Source: Asticcacaulis machinosus
GTDB taxonomy: Bacteria; Pseudomonadota; Alphaproteobacteria; Caulobacterales; Caulobacteraceae
Length of the DNA: 64,000 nt
Direction: 5' to 3'
Assembly (NCBI RefSeq): GCF_028550435.1
Contig: NZ_JAQQKV010000002.1
Coordinates: 744,001-808,000 of the forward strand
The stretch's first letter is position 1; each line of letters begins with the position of its first letter. Positions 20,315 through 29,969 of the stretch are shown here, in pieces. Made by a program: the position numbers and the translations under genes. Under the pieces are notes generated by a model. It had not been told where the DNA came from, made no database searches, and saw only the letters and a list, made by a program, of their open reading frames with translations.

Positions 20315-20475
20315 TTAGAAGTTTTCCGTCGGTTACGCTTTATGCGGTAATCATTACCCTACACATCTTAAAAAGCAGAAATATCTCGGCGGTGCAACAT
20401 AGATGAGGATGTGGCCCTAAAAGCGGTTTGATACTTTTTGGATGCGCTTTAATGAAAATGATTTATAAGGCGCGG

Positions 20476-20934
20476 ATGAAACGAGCATCTTATACATCCG
20501 GCAAAGGCCAAAAGGCTGAAAGCTTAGGCCCCTCTCAGCGACAATTGCGCGCCGGGGAACTGGTTCGCCACGCGCTGGTTGAAATCCTGCGCGAAGAAGA
20601 AATCCACGACGAAGCCCTGCACGGGGTATCGATCACCGTGACCGAAGTGCGCTGTTCGCCTGACCTGCGTCATGCGACTGTGTTTGTCGAACCGCTGGGG
20701 GCGGGTTTGCTGACCGGTGTGGCACCTGAGAAGGTGGGGCCTGCCATTGATGCGCTGAACCGTCATGCCAAGTTTATGCGCGGCGTGCTGGGTCGCATGA
20801 TCGACATGAAGTTTACGCCCGATCTGAAATTCCTGCACGACGAAAGCTTTAACGAAGCCTCGCGCCTCAATGCGCTGTTCTCCCGCCCGGAAGTGGCGCA
20901 GGATTTGGCGCACGAAGAAGACGACGAAGACTGA
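20476..20934 (+). CDS. rbfA: 30S ribosome-binding factor
   Basis: RbfA is a KH-fold cold-adaptation and 16S maturation factor. The protein has [41 protein letters not shown]-type sequence and [18 protein letters not shown], all typical. The start ATG at 20476 has AAGG about six bases upstream; the frame reaches back to 20428 but adds residues foreign to the family. The 152-residue length fits. An acidic tail (EEDDED) closes it. The stop overlaps the truB ATG by one base. Confidence 0.95.
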   Translation: [152 protein letters not shown]

Positions 20935-21887
20935 TGGGTCGCACTAAAAAAGGCGATCCGGTCAGCGGCTGGGTCTGTCTCGATAAGCCCTATGACATGG
21001 GATCGACCGACGCGGTCTCTAAAATCCGCCGGCTGTTTAATGCCCAGAAGGCCGGTCATGCCGGAACGCTTGATCCGCTGGCGTCGGGGATTTTGCCGAT
21101 TGCGCTGGGTGAGGCGACCAAGACCGTACCCTATCTGATGGAGGCCGATAAGGTTTACCGGTTCCGCATCAAATGGGGTCAGACCACCAACACCTATGAC
21201 GCTGAGGGTGCGGTCACGGCCACGTCGGATGTGCGCCCGGATGAGGTGGCGATCGTTAAGGTTTTGCCCGCCTATGTGGGCGACATTGAGCAGGTGCCGC
21301 CGGCCTTTTCGGCGATCAAGGTTGACGGTAAGCGCGCCTATGATCTGGCCCGCGACGGTATCGAGGTGGAGCTGGAGGCGCGCACCGTGCGGGTCTTTGA
21401 CCTGCGACTGGAAGCCATAATCAGTGCTGATGAGGCCGAGTTTATACTCCACTGCGGCAAGGGCACCTATGTACGCTCGCTGGCCCGTGATATCTGTCTT
21501 GATCTGGGGGCGTGCGGCCATGTGTCGTTCCTGCGCCGGGAGCGGGTTGGGGCGTTTGACCTGACCAACACAAAAACACTGGAAAACCTTTTGGAAATGG
21601 TGCATAGAGCCGCCTCCTTGGAGGCTTTGCTTGCGGTTGAGACGGCGCTGGACGACATCCCGGCGTTGCCTGTGACCGAAGATGAGGCTTTCAGGCTCAA
21701 GCGGGGTCAGGCTTTGACCCTTCTGCCGCGTCAGGTGGAATGGCTCAAAAGTGCCTTTGAAATTCGTCATCAGGCGGGTCGCAAAGAACACTTAAGAACC
21801 GTTCAGGCGCGTCACGAAGGCGAGGTTCAGGCCCTGTGCGAATTACGGGCAGGTCAGCTATGGCCCACCCGGATTCTTAATCCTTAA
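20934..21887 (+). CDS. truB: tRNA pseudouridine(55) synthase
   Basis: TruB makes the conserved pseudouridine 55 in the T-loop of tRNAs. GHAGTLDPLASGILP holds the catalytic Asp47. KVYRFRIKWGQTTNTYDAEG and the GTYVRSLARDI block are also canonical. The 317-residue length is normal. It is translated in TGATG overlap with rbfA and followed after 23 bp by rpsO, the usual order. Confidence 0.97.
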   Translation: MGRTKKGDPVSGWVCLDKPYDMGSTDAVSKIRRLFNAQKAGHAGTLDPLASGILPIALGEATKTVPYLMEADKVYRFRIKWGQTTNTYDAEGAVTATSDVRPDEVAIVKVLPAYVGDIEQVPPAFSAIKVDGKRAYDLARDGIEVELEARTVRVFDLRLEAIISADEAEFILHCGKGTYVRSLARDICLDLGACGHVSFLRRERVGAFDLTNTKTLENLLEMVHRAASLEALLAVETALDDIPALPVTEDEAFRLKRGQALTLLPRQVEWLKSAFEIRHQAGRKEHLRTVQARHEGEVQALCELRAGQLWPTRILNP

Positions 21888-21910
21888 CTCTCTAATGATG
21901 GAGAAACACG

Positions 21911-22180
21911 ATGTCGATCACTCCCGACCGTAAGGCCGAACTGATCCATACCCACGCCCGCAGCGAAGCTGATACGGGTGGCGCTGAAGTCCAGATTGCA
22001 ATCCTCACTGAGCGGATTTCCAACCTGACCGAACACTTCAAGACGCACAAAAAAGACAACCACAGCCGCCGCGGCCTTCTGAAGATGGTTTCGCAGCGTC
22101 GTCGTCTTCTGGACTACCTCATTTCTCGTGACACTGAGCGCTATAAGGCGATCATCGAGACTCTGGGTATCCGCCGCTAA
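21911..22180 (+). CDS. rpsO: 30S ribosomal protein S15
   Basis: An 89-residue S15 with the conserved core [21 protein letters not shown], and [19 protein letters not shown] followed by RRRLLDYL. It binds 16S rRNA and nucleates the 30S platform. ATG at 21911 follows GGAG. A strong terminator follows 20 bp after the stop, yet pnp lies just beyond, as in many proteobacteria. Confidence 0.98.
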   Translation: MSITPDRKAELIHTHARSEADTGGAEVQIAILTERISNLTEHFKTHKKDNHSRRGLLKMVSQRRRLLDYLISRDTERYKAIIETLGIRR

Positions 22181-22200
22181 TCCTTGCGGTAAAATCACAA

Positions 22201-22234
22201 AAGGGCTTGGGGCCAAACCTCAAGCCCTTTTTGC
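22201..22234 (+). terminator. rho-independent terminator of rpsO
   Basis: AAGGGCTTGGGG pairs with CCTCAAGCCCTT around a short loop, followed by TTTTT. It separates rpsO from pnp. Confidence 0.92.
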
Positions 22235-22461
22235 TATTCGCGTATCATCACCGCGAAGCCAGCTTCGCCCGGCTCCTCACTAAAAAGTTCAATGGAACTT
22301 TCGCGTAAAATGCGATATGGGGCGCGGGCATAGTTAAATATCGATGCACACTAAAATGTCGCGCTTTCGATTCCGAAAACCGCCAAAACAACAAAGAGCA
22401 CTTTTCGGAAAGCGCTTCGCACCATTGGGAATGGGCCTGATGGGAACTGAAAGAAAAATAC
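22235..22461 (+). promoter_or_regulatory. pnp leader region
   Basis: This gap between the rpsO terminator and pnp should hold the pnp promoter and 5' leader. A small GCGAAGC..GCTTCGC hairpin lies near 22252-22269. In enterobacteria PNPase represses its own leader after RNase III cutting; whether that happens here cannot be told. No strong promoter match was seen. Confidence 0.35.
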
Positions 22462-24702
22462 ATGTTTGATATCAAAAGAAAAACAATTGACTGGGCTGGC
22501 CGTAAGCTGACCCTTGAGACCGGCCGTATCGCGCGTCAGGCAGATGCTGCGATCCTCGCCACCTACGGTGAAACCACCGTTTTGGCCACGGTCGTGTACG
22601 CACGTTCGCCAAAGCCGGGGCAGGATTTCTTCCCGCTGACCGTCAACTATCAGGAAAAGACCTTCGCCGCCGGCAAGATCCCCGGTGGTTATTTCAAGCG
22701 CGAAGGCAGGCCATCTGAAAAAGAAACCCTGGTGTCGCGTCTGATCGACCGTCCGATCCGCCCGCTGTTCGTTAAGGGTTTTAAGAACGAAGTTCAGGTT
22801 GTGGTCACTGTCCTGTCGCACGACATGGAAAATGATCCCGACATTCTGGCGATGGTCGCGACCTCAGCGGCGTTGACCCTGTCGGGCGTGCCGTTCATGG
22901 GCCCTATCGGTGGTGCCCGCGTGGCTGTGATCGACGGCGAGTTCGTGCTGAACCCGACCGTGGATCAAACCAAGGAATCCTCGCTTGATCTGGTGGTTGC
23001 CGGAACGCAAGACGCCCTTATGATGGTGGAATCTGAGGCTCAGGAACTGTCGGAAGACAAGATGCTGGGTGCCTTGATGTTCGCCCATGCCGGTATGCAG
23101 CCGGTCATCGATGCCATCATCGAACTGGCCGACCACGCGGCCAAAGAGCCGTTCGAGTTCGAAGCCGAAGACTTCTCAGAGGTCGTCACCCAGATCAAGG
23201 GTCTGGTCGGCAACGACATCCGCGAAGCCTATACCCATCAGGCTAAGGAACAGCGCCGCAATGCGGTCGGTGATGCCAAGAAAAAGGCCTCTGCGGCTCT
23301 GGTGAAGTCCGACGAAAACCCGGACGGCGTCGATGCCGCCATCTTCGGTTCGGCCTTCAAGGAATGTGAAGCCGACGTTCTGCGTCGTGACATCATCGAT
23401 CATGGCCGCCGCGTTGACGGTCGTCCGGTCGATAAGGTTCGTCAGATCGTGTCGGAAGTCGGCGTCCTGCCGCGCACCCACGGTTCGGCCCTGTTCACCC
23501 GCGGTGAAACTCAGGCACTCGTCGTCGCCACCCTGGGCACCGGCGATGATGAGCAGTTCATCGACAGCCTGGAAGGCACCTACAAAGAAAAGTTCCTTCT
23601 GCACTATAACTTCCCTCCGTACTCGGTGGGCGAAACCGGCCGTATGGGCTCGCCCGGCCGTCGCGAAATCGGTCACGGTAAGCTGGCCTGGCGGGCGATC
23701 CGTCCGATGCTGCCGTCGGCGGAAGAGTTCCCGTACACCGTGCGCGTGGTCTCTGAAATCACTGAGTCCAACGGTTCATCCTCGATGGCCACGGTATGTG
23801 GTACGTCGCTGGCGCTGATGGATGCCGGTGTGCCGCTGAAGTCGCCGGTATCGGGTATTGCTATGGGCCTGATCCTGGAAAAAGACGGCTTTGCGGTTCT
23901 GTCGGATATTCTGGGTGACGAAGATCATCTGGGCGACATGGACTTTAAGGTCGCCGGTACCGTCAACGGTATCACCTCGCTGCAAATGGACATCAAGGTT
24001 CCCGGCATCACCGAGGAAATCATGACCAAGGCGCTGCGTCAGGCCAACGAAGGCCGTCTGCACATCCTTGGGGAAATGAACAAGGCCATTTCCGGTGCCC
24101 GTGAAGAGCTGGGTGAGTTTGCGCCTAAGATCGAAACCATCAAGATCGCGACCGACAAGATCCGTGAAGTGATCGGCACCGGCGGTAAGGTTATTCGCGA
24201 AATCGTCGAAAAGACCGGCGCGAAGATCGACATCGCTGACGACGGCACCATCAAGATCTCGGCCTCTGAGCAGTCCAAGATCGACGCCGCCCGCGAGTGG
24301 GTCAAGTCGATTGCCTCTGAACCCGAAGTCGGCGCCATCTATAACGGTAAGGTCGTGAAGGTCGTCGATTTCGGCGCGTTCGTGAACTTCTTCGGTGCTA
24401 AGGACGGCCTGGTCCACGTCTCCCAGATCAAGAACGAAAAGGTGGCAACCGTCGCTGACGTTCTGAAAGAAGGCGACGAAGTCAAGGTCAAGTTCATGGG
24501 CTTTGACGATCGCGGCAAGACCAAGCTGTCGATGAAGGTGGTCGATCAGGCAACTGGCGAAGACCTGACTGAAAAGCTGGCGGCTGAACGCGCGGCCCGT
24601 ATCGAGGCCGGTGAAGAAGTGCCGTCGGAAGAACGTGCCGAGCGCTCCGACCGTGGTGATCGCGGCGACCGCCGTCCACCGCGCCGTCCGCGCCGTGATT
24701 AA
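22462..24702 (+). CDS. pnp: polyribonucleotide nucleotidyltransferase
   Basis: PNPase degrades RNA 3'-5' using phosphate and is part of the degradosome. The 746 residues hold two RNase PH domains (first with [12 protein letters not shown]; second with [19 protein letters not shown], about 340-365), a KH domain ([20 protein letters not shown]) and an S1 domain ([17 protein letters not shown]). The tail is Arg/Asp-rich ([19 protein letters not shown]), as in other Caulobacterales where the end may contact RNase E. A weak ribosome binding site (AAAG) precedes the ATG. Confidence 0.98.
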   Translation: MFDIKRKTIDWAGRKLTLETGRIARQADAAILATYGETTVLATVVYARSPKPGQDFFPLTVNYQEKTFAAGKIPGGYFKREGRPSEKETLVSRLIDRPIRPLFVKGFKNEVQVVVTVLSHDMENDPDILAMVATSAALTLSGVPFMGPIGGARVAVIDGEFVLNPTVDQTKESSLDLVVAGTQDALMMVESEAQELSEDKMLGALMFAHAGMQPVIDAIIELADHAAKEPFEFEAEDFSEVVTQIKGLVGNDIREAYTHQAKEQRRNAVGDAKKKASAALVKSDENPDGVDAAIFGSAFKECEADVLRRDIIDHGRRVDGRPVDKVRQIVSEVGVLPRTHGSALFTRGETQALVVATLGTGDDEQFIDSLEGTYKEKFLLHYNFPPYSVGETGRMGSPGRREIGHGKLAWRAIRPMLPSAEEFPYTVRVVSEITESNGSSSMATVCGTSLALMDAGVPLKSPVSGIAMGLILEKDGFAVLSDILGDEDHLGDMDFKVAGTVNGITSLQMDIKVPGITEEIMTKALRQANEGRLHILGEMNKAISGAREELGEFAPKIETIKIATDKIREVIGTGGKVIREIVEKTGAKIDIADDGTIKISASEQSKIDAAREWVKSIASEPEVGAIYNGKVVKVVDFGAFVNFFGAKDGLVHVSQIKNEKVATVADVLKEGDEVKVKFMGFDDRGKTKLSMKVVDQATGEDLTEKLAAERAARIEAGEEVPSEERAERSDRGDRGDRRPPRRPRRD

Positions 24703-24758
24703 TAGGGTCTTAGACCCTGCACCCGTTAGCTTGGCAAGGCTGAACGGGTAAGGATAAT

Positions 24759-24797
24759 CGAAAGGCGATTCCGTTTGGGGTCGCCTTTCTTTTTTGG
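24759..24797 (+). terminator. rho-independent terminator of pnp
   Basis: GAAAGGCGA pairs with TCGCCTTTC, followed by TTTTTT. An additional hairpin ACCCGTT..AACGGGT lies just upstream (24721-24750). Confidence 0.9.
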
Positions 24798-24849
24798 TTA
24801 AGCTTTGTTGTAGCGACTCGCGGACTCTAAATCGAGAAAAAATCAATCC

Positions 24850-24897
24850 CCCCTAGTGATTTTTTATTCAAATCATTATATGTTGGTACATTAGGGG
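24850..24897. promoter_or_regulatory. inverted repeat upstream of the Panacea module
   Basis: CCCCTAGTG (24850-24858) and CATTAGGGG (24889-24897) are inverted with one mismatch across a 30 bp AT-rich spacer, 31 bp before the antitoxin ATG. This is where an autoregulatory operator would be expected. The site is inferred from position and symmetry only. Confidence 0.4.
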
Positions 24898-24928
24898 AAC
24901 GTGCTATAGGCGCGTAAAAATTGTTATC

Positions 24929-25495
24929 ATGAACCAGCAACGAATCCGTTTTCGAATTAATTGGGATAAGGCCATTGAAGCGGTCGACTTTTTGGCTCGC
25001 CATCAAAATGGAATTACTCAATATTACGTAGGTAAAGTATGCTACTTTGCCGACAAAGAACATATGCTAGACTACGGTCGCCCGGTTACTGGTGACCGAT
25101 ACATCGCTATGGAATACGGGCCTGTACCATCATCTATACGCGACTTGTTAAATGAACACTCTGATTTACCTGACGAAGTTCTAGATAATTTTCATTCACA
25201 TATTCAAATAAAAAAGCACGGTAAAAAGCAGCATATTAACTCTATCTCAAATGGCGAACTCAGACATCTATCGGGAAGCGATAAGGATTATCTTCTTACT
25301 GCTTTAAATAAATATGGGAAGATGCCGTTCTCGGAGTTAACACGGATATCTCATGACGAAGCATGGGAAGAAGCTTGGGAGATTTCAGAGGCTTCTGTTA
25401 TGAATCCAGCCACTTGGCTAAACGAACTTCCCGAAGAAGATCGAGAAACAGCTATTGCGTCTCTTACTGATAGGCGCGTGCGGATTGTCGTCTAA
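24929..25495 (+). CDS. Panacea/SocA-type (DUF4065) antitoxin-like protein
   Basis: A 188-residue protein of the Panacea (DUF4065) family. Typical blocks are HQNGITQYYVGKVCYFADKEHML near the N-terminus, then TGDRYIAMEYGPVPSSIRDLL in the middle. Panacea domains act as antitoxins beside many unrelated toxins, and Caulobacter SocA, which delivers its toxin to ClpXP, belongs to this group. The DNA is clearly more AT-rich than the flanking pnp and pentapeptide genes, a sign of transfer. The next gene overlaps it by 11 bp. I infer an antitoxin role. Confidence 0.8.
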   Translation: MNQQRIRFRINWDKAIEAVDFLARHQNGITQYYVGKVCYFADKEHMLDYGRPVTGDRYIAMEYGPVPSSIRDLLNEHSDLPDEVLDNFHSHIQIKKHGKKQHINSISNGELRHLSGSDKDYLLTALNKYGKMPFSELTRISHDEAWEEAWEISEASVMNPATWLNELPEEDRETAIASLTDRRVRIVV

Positions 25496-25871
25496 TTTTC
25501 CACCGAAATGGACTGTATTAAAGATATGGTGCGCCCACTTAGCGCAACCACACAATAAATTTTGTATTGTAATAGACGCTAAAAAGGGCTGGTTTTTCTT
25601 CATAAATAGCGACCCGCCGGCCTTTAGAAAAGCTAAGAATCTCGCTGTTGAAATTGGTAACTTTGAAGCGCATTTTTTGTCACATACGAGTTATATAGAT
25701 ACGACTACTTTTGAAGAACTTTCAGAAGTATCTGTAAATTCAGCAATCAAAGACCCGGATCGAAATATGGGTTTGCTCATAAAATCTGTCCAAAAGAAAA
25801 TTAAAGATATGGTGTCTTCTCATCATGTCTTACCGCCAGAACCGCGTGAAATAGTGCTTGATGACAATTAA
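25485..25871 (+). CDS. candidate toxin partner, PemK-like by eye
   Basis: An AT-rich gene of about 128 residues directly after the Panacea gene. No ATG exists in the useful part of the frame. TTG at 25485 overlaps the preceding stop by 11 bp and gives MSSNFPPKWTVLKIWCAHL; another TTG lies at 25455. The pattern of KFCIVIDAKKGWFFFINSDP and then AHFLSHTSYIDTTTF resembles small SH3-barrel PemK/MazF-like toxins, but this is a visual likeness without a search. It overlaps the pentapeptide gene start by 11 bp. Toxicity is inferred only from the Panacea neighbour, size and overlap. Confidence 0.55.
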   Translation: MSSNFPPKWTVLKIWCAHLAQPHNKFCIVIDAKKGWFFFINSDPPAFRKAKNLAVEIGNFEAHFLSHTSYIDTTTFEELSEVSVNSAIKDPDRNMGLLIKSVQKKIKDMVSSHHVLPPEPREIVLDDN

Positions 25872-26532
25872 AGACCAAATCCTCGACCGGGGCGCGATAT
25901 TGCTGCTGGCCAATAAGGGCGAGCCGGTAAAGCTTATCGGCTGTGAGATCGAAGAGGCCGATCTGTCGGATTTTATCCTCAACGGCTGGGTGTTTGAGGA
26001 CTGTATCCTGCGTAAAACCAAATTCAAATCCGCCAAGCTGGAACATGCTCAGTTCATCGGCTGCAAGGGCGGGCAGGCCGATTTTACCTCCGCTGATCTG
26101 ACCGAAGCGCAATTCACCGCCTGCGATTTCAATAACACCTCATTCAAGGGTGCGATCCTGCCGCAAGCCGTCTTTAAACGCTGCAAACTGACGGGTGCGA
26201 ATTTCAGCGACAGTCGCAATATTGATGTGACCTTTGAAGAGTGTCGCCTGAACGATGCTCATTTGCGCGGGTTTTCGTTCAGCAAGCAGACGCTGAAATC
26301 GCTGGATATGCACAATGCCGATCTGCAACGCTGCGATTTCAGAAAAGCGGTGTTTGAGGACTGCTCCCTCCGCGACGCCATTCTGGACAATGCCCGCTTT
26401 GAAGGGGCTGATCTGCGCGGGACGGACATTGGCGGGGTGCGCCTTGAGGATGCCCGCCGCTTCAAAGGGGCAACGATTTCGCGCGCTCAGGCCGCAGAAC
26501 TTCTGTCCGAACTGGGCCTGAAAGTGCTATAA
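25861..26532 (+). CDS. pentapeptide-repeat protein
   Basis: A 223-residue protein built of A(D/N)LXX-type repeats, such as ADLSDFILNGWVFEDC, AKLEHAQF, ADLTEAQF, and FEGADLRGTDIGG near the end, forming a right-handed quadrilateral beta-helix. It is cytosolic, with no signal or membrane segment. Members of this fold include DNA mimics that protect gyrase, but most have unknown roles. Its GC content returns to the chromosomal level, so it is probably native and the AT-rich pair was inserted before it. Start ATG at 25861 lies within the end of the preceding gene; TTG at 25858 is adjacent. Confidence 0.85.
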   Translation: MTIKDQILDRGAILLLANKGEPVKLIGCEIEEADLSDFILNGWVFEDCILRKTKFKSAKLEHAQFIGCKGGQADFTSADLTEAQFTACDFNNTSFKGAILPQAVFKRCKLTGANFSDSRNIDVTFEECRLNDAHLRGFSFSKQTLKSLDMHNADLQRCDFRKAVFEDCSLRDAILDNARFEGADLRGTDIGGVRLEDARRFKGATISRAQAAELLSELGLKVL

Positions 26533-26680
26533 GCTATAGACCGGTATCCTTAAACCGGTTTAGGTTTCCGTAGCGTAAGGTAAGCGTTATCATCAACCGC
26601 AAATAGCTTGTGACCCATATAAAAACCGGCTACGCAAACGCCGTTACCTTAGGGTGACATAGCTGTAACTGGAAAATTTA

Positions 26681-29065
26681 ATGCACTCAAAAACCTTTAA
26701 GGCCTCGCTGGGGAGCGCTAGGGCCTTAACTGCTACCGCCATGACAAGCGTCGTGGCGATGGCGGGCGCATATGCCGTACCGGTATATGCGGACACCGAA
26801 GATGTGACTGAGGTCGTGGTCACGGCCCAGAAACGGGCCGAGCCTCTGGCCACAACGCCATTGTCGGTTGCGGTCGTCACGGGCGATCAACTCAGGCAGG
26901 CGGGCGCTCATGACCTCAAGGATCTGCAAAGCCTGACGCCGTCGCTGATCGTCACCTCCACCGCCAACGAAGCCCAGACCACGGCCCGCCTGCGCGGTAT
27001 CGGCACGGTCGGTGATAATCCGGGTCTGGAATCCTCGGTCGGCGTGGTCATTGATGGCGTGGTGCGGGCGCGTACGGCCACGGCCATGAGTGATCTGGGC
27101 GAGGTCGAGCGCATTGAAATCCTCAAAGGGCCGCAGTCGGGCCTGTTTGGTAAGGGTGCCTCCGCCGGACTTATTCAGGTGGTAACTAAGACCCCGGAAT
27201 GGCAGGCGCGGCAGGCTCTGGAACTGACCGCCGGTGAGCAGGGTACGCTCGGCGTGGCGGGCTATGCCACCGGGCCGCTCAGTGACACCGTGGCCGGATC
27301 GCTGAACCTGACCTACCGCAGCCGTGACGGTCAGTACAAAGTTCATACCGGCAATGGCCCGCGCAGCGACGACCGAGACAATGATCAGAACTATTATTCG
27401 GCCCGCGGCCAGCTTGTGTTCGTGCCCAACGATACGGTGCGTGTGCGCGTAATCGGTGACTACACCAAGCGTGATGAAAACTGCTGCGCTGGCGTGGCCA
27501 TCGCTAAGGGGGCGACGTCCGCCTATATCGACCTTCTGGCCCCCGACAGTGGGGTGGCGCAGACGATCAATGTCGAAGGCCGCGAAGTCTGGTCGAACCG
27601 CTCAACCGCGCAAAGCCTGACCGATGCGGGCATCTCGGTTGAAACGACGGTCAGGCTGTCTGAGACGGTCGATCTGACCTCGATCACCGCCGCGCGCCAC
27701 TGGGATCACACCAACGGTTATGATGCGGATTTTTCAACGGCCGACATCTATTATCGCGAACCGGACGGCGGGTTCGGCAATCGTTTTGATACCCTCAGTC
27801 AGGAACTGCGGATCGCCGGTCGCACGCCAAAGCTGGACTGGATGGTGGGTCTTTATCTGTCGTCCGAAGATTTGACCCGCCATGATCAGTATATTTATGG
27901 CCCGGCCTATGAGCCCTATCTGGGGCTGCTTTTGTCGGCGGGCGCTAATATCAACCGCGTGTCCCAGCTTACCGGACGACCCGTGGGGCAGTCTTTTGTG
28001 GCTGGCGAAGGCATGAATGATGTCTATAACCAGAAAGAGCGAAATATTGCTCTGTTCACGGACAATAGCTGGTATGTTACCCAAACCGTGACCGCGACCC
28101 TGGGGCTGCGCGTCAACAAACAGGACAAGAACCTGATCAGCCGCCACACCAATTCCGATGGCGGTGTGGCCTGTGCGGCGGCCCAAAGCGTCAATATCGG
28201 CGGGGTTGGCACGATCTGTCAGTCGTTTGCCAATCCGGCCTTTAACAATCTGTCCTATGGCCAAAGCCATGAGGAGGAGGCCACGACCGGCTCTTTCCGC
28301 GTGAAATGGCAGGCCCTGCCGTCACTGATGACCTACGTGTCCTATGCGCGTGGCTGGAAAGGGGCGGGCTACAACCTCGACCGTGAGCAGACGGCGACGT
28401 TTGCGGCGGATAAGGATACATCCTTTGCGGCGGAAACGTCTGAATCCTATGAGGTTGGTCTTAAGGGTCGGTGGCTACGCGGGCGGCTGGCGCTCGATGC
28501 CGCCGTATTTGATCAGTCGTTCGAGGATTTTCAACTTAATACGTTTCTGGGCACCAGCTTCCTCGTAAAATCGATCCCTGAGCTTAAATCACGCGGTGTG
28601 GAGTTTGAAACGCGCTACTCTATACCCTCCGCAGGGTTAAAGCTGTGGGGCGGGGCGACCTTTGCTGAGGCCCAGTTCGGGCCGCAAACCGTGGCGGGGT
28701 TGCCCAAGCTTACCAACCATAGGGCGGCCTTTGCGCCCAAGTGGTCGGTAACGTCTGGTATCGATTATCAGCGTGAGGTGGCGAATTGGATGCTGCGCGC
28801 CAATCTGACGGCGCGTTATAATTCGGCCTACAATACCGGCTCAGATCTGGCGGCGATCAAGGTGCAGGAAGCGTTTACGCTTCTTAATGGCCGCCTGTCC
28901 CTGTCGAAACCGGATGACAGCGTGGCGGTTGAGCTGTGGGGGCAGAACCTGACCGATGAGACCTATTATCAGGTCGTGTTCGGTGCGCCGTTCCAGTCAG
29001 GGACGTTTAACGCGTTCCTGTGTCAGCCCCGAACTCTCGGACTTACTTTGCGGCTAAGGCGTTAG
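26681..29065 (+). CDS. TonB-dependent outer-membrane receptor
   Basis: A 794-residue receptor. A long signal peptide ends near VPVYA, followed by the TonB-box-like TEVVVTAQKRAEPL. The plug domain shows LSVAVVTGDQLRQAG and VERIEILKGPQSGLFGKGASAG, then a 22-strand barrel. The C-terminus (LGLTLRLRR) is short of the usual terminal aromatic residue. The ligand cannot be told; such receptors in Caulobacterales import sugars, oligosaccharides or siderophores with TonB energy. No regulator, transporter or enzyme partner lies next to it; trmD follows. Confidence 0.92.
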   Translation: MHSKTFKASLGSARALTATAMTSVVAMAGAYAVPVYADTEDVTEVVVTAQKRAEPLATTPLSVAVVTGDQLRQAGAHDLKDLQSLTPSLIVTSTANEAQTTARLRGIGTVGDNPGLESSVGVVIDGVVRARTATAMSDLGEVERIEILKGPQSGLFGKGASAGLIQVVTKTPEWQARQALELTAGEQGTLGVAGYATGPLSDTVAGSLNLTYRSRDGQYKVHTGNGPRSDDRDNDQNYYSARGQLVFVPNDTVRVRVIGDYTKRDENCCAGVAIAKGATSAYIDLLAPDSGVAQTINVEGREVWSNRSTAQSLTDAGISVETTVRLSETVDLTSITAARHWDHTNGYDADFSTADIYYREPDGGFGNRFDTLSQELRIAGRTPKLDWMVGLYLSSEDLTRHDQYIYGPAYEPYLGLLLSAGANINRVSQLTGRPVGQSFVAGEGMNDVYNQKERNIALFTDNSWYVTQTVTATLGLRVNKQDKNLISRHTNSDGGVACAAAQSVNIGGVGTICQSFANPAFNNLSYGQSHEEEATTGSFRVKWQALPSLMTYVSYARGWKGAGYNLDREQTATFAADKDTSFAAETSESYEVGLKGRWLRGRLALDAAVFDQSFEDFQLNTFLGTSFLVKSIPELKSRGVEFETRYSIPSAGLKLWGGATFAEAQFGPQTVAGLPKLTNHRAAFAPKWSVTSGIDYQREVANWMLRANLTARYNSAYNTGSDLAAIKVQEAFTLLNGRLSLSKPDDSVAVELWGQNLTDETYYQVVFGAPFQSGTFNAFLCQPRTLGLTLRLRR

Positions 29066-29169
29066 ACGCTGTTCTTTTTATCCATTTCTTCGTTGTCTGC
29101 GCTTGCAGGTATTATATATACCTGCGGCGCTTGACGCCTAGAACTGAACAAAAATTCCTAGCGTCTAAC
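29061..29169. repeat. nested inverted repeat between the receptor gene and trmD
   Basis: GTTAGACGCT (29061-29070) is perfectly inverted as AGCGTCTAAC (29160-29169), overlapping the receptor stop codon. Inside it, TGCAGGTAT and ATACCTGC form a second hairpin (about 29104-29124) flanked by GCGC on both sides. No T-run follows, so it is not a standard terminator. Confidence 0.6.
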
Positions 29170-29200
29170 TTGGACGTATTAATTCTGGTAAGCCGCTCCA

Positions 29201-29929
29201 TTGACCGATGATATTCGAAAACCCTACGCCGTATCGGTGCTGACCATGTTCCCGGAAGCCTTTCCGGGGCCGCTGGATGTGTCGGTCATTGGCAATGCTA
29301 GAAAAGAATCTGGGCTGTGGACGCTGGAAACGGTGGACATTCGCGCCTTTTCGAGCGATAAGCGCGGCTTCCTTGACGACACCCCTGCGGGTGGCGGCCC
29401 CGGACAGGTGCTTAAAGCGGATGTTATCGCCAAAGCGCTTGATTCGATTGATGTTTCCAATCGACCGCTCATTTATATGAGTGCCCGTGGCAAACCGCTA
29501 ACGCAAGACAGAGTCCGCGAATGGTCTGAGGCCGATGGCCTTATTGTCCTGTGCGGGCGGTTCGAAGGGGTGGATCAGCGGGTGCTCGATGCCCGCGGGT
29601 TCGAAGAAATCAGCGTTGGCGATGCCGTCCTTGCGGGCGGTGAATCGGCTGCGATGGTAACGATTGAGGCGACGTTGCGGCTTATTCCGGGGGTTCTCGG
29701 AGCCTCAGCCAGCCTTGAGAATGAAAGTTTTGAGGATGGTCTCCTTGAGCACCCGCAGTACACGCGACCGCGGACGTTTGAGGGCCTCGACATCCCCGAA
29801 GTTCTATTGAACGGCGACCACAAAAAAGCGGCCGCCTGGAAACAGGCACAAAGAGAGGCAACCACGAAGGAACGCAGACCCGATCTGTGGGCGGCGTATC
29901 TTTCCAAATCACAGGCAAAAGGCACCTAA
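29201..29929 (+). CDS. trmD: tRNA (guanine-N1)-methyltransferase
   Basis: TrmD methylates G37 of tRNAs with SAM and keeps the reading frame in translation. The 242-residue protein shows [27 protein letters not shown] and [14 protein letters not shown], with the trefoil-knot SAM site [16 protein letters not shown]. The start is TTG at 29201 with no obvious ribosome binding site. rplS follows at 40 bp. The usual upstream partners rpsP and rimM are absent; a TonB receptor sits there instead. Confidence 0.96.
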   Translation: MTDDIRKPYAVSVLTMFPEAFPGPLDVSVIGNARKESGLWTLETVDIRAFSSDKRGFLDDTPAGGGPGQVLKADVIAKALDSIDVSNRPLIYMSARGKPLTQDRVREWSEADGLIVLCGRFEGVDQRVLDARGFEEISVGDAVLAGGESAAMVTIEATLRLIPGVLGASASLENESFEDGLLEHPQYTRPRTFEGLDIPEVLLNGDHKKAAAWKQAQREATTKERRPDLWAAYLSKSQAKGT

Positions 29930-29969
29930 GCCTCAACTATGTGCATCTGCACGAACTAGGAGTTATATT

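Noticed and set aside
20763-21791. Minus-strand frame of 342 codons opposite truB
   Set aside because: truB is unmistakable on the plus strand; the antisense product has no recognisable motif and ends in low-complexity Ser.
23776-24846. Minus-strand frame of 356 codons opposite pnp
   Set aside because: It is the antisense of the KH and S1 domains of pnp and extends through the pnp terminator.
24901-26545. GTGCTATA-type direct repeats flanking the Panacea module as an integration scar
   Set aside because: The matches near 24901 and 26526 are only about eight bases long and the second lies beyond the native pentapeptide gene, so chance is likely.
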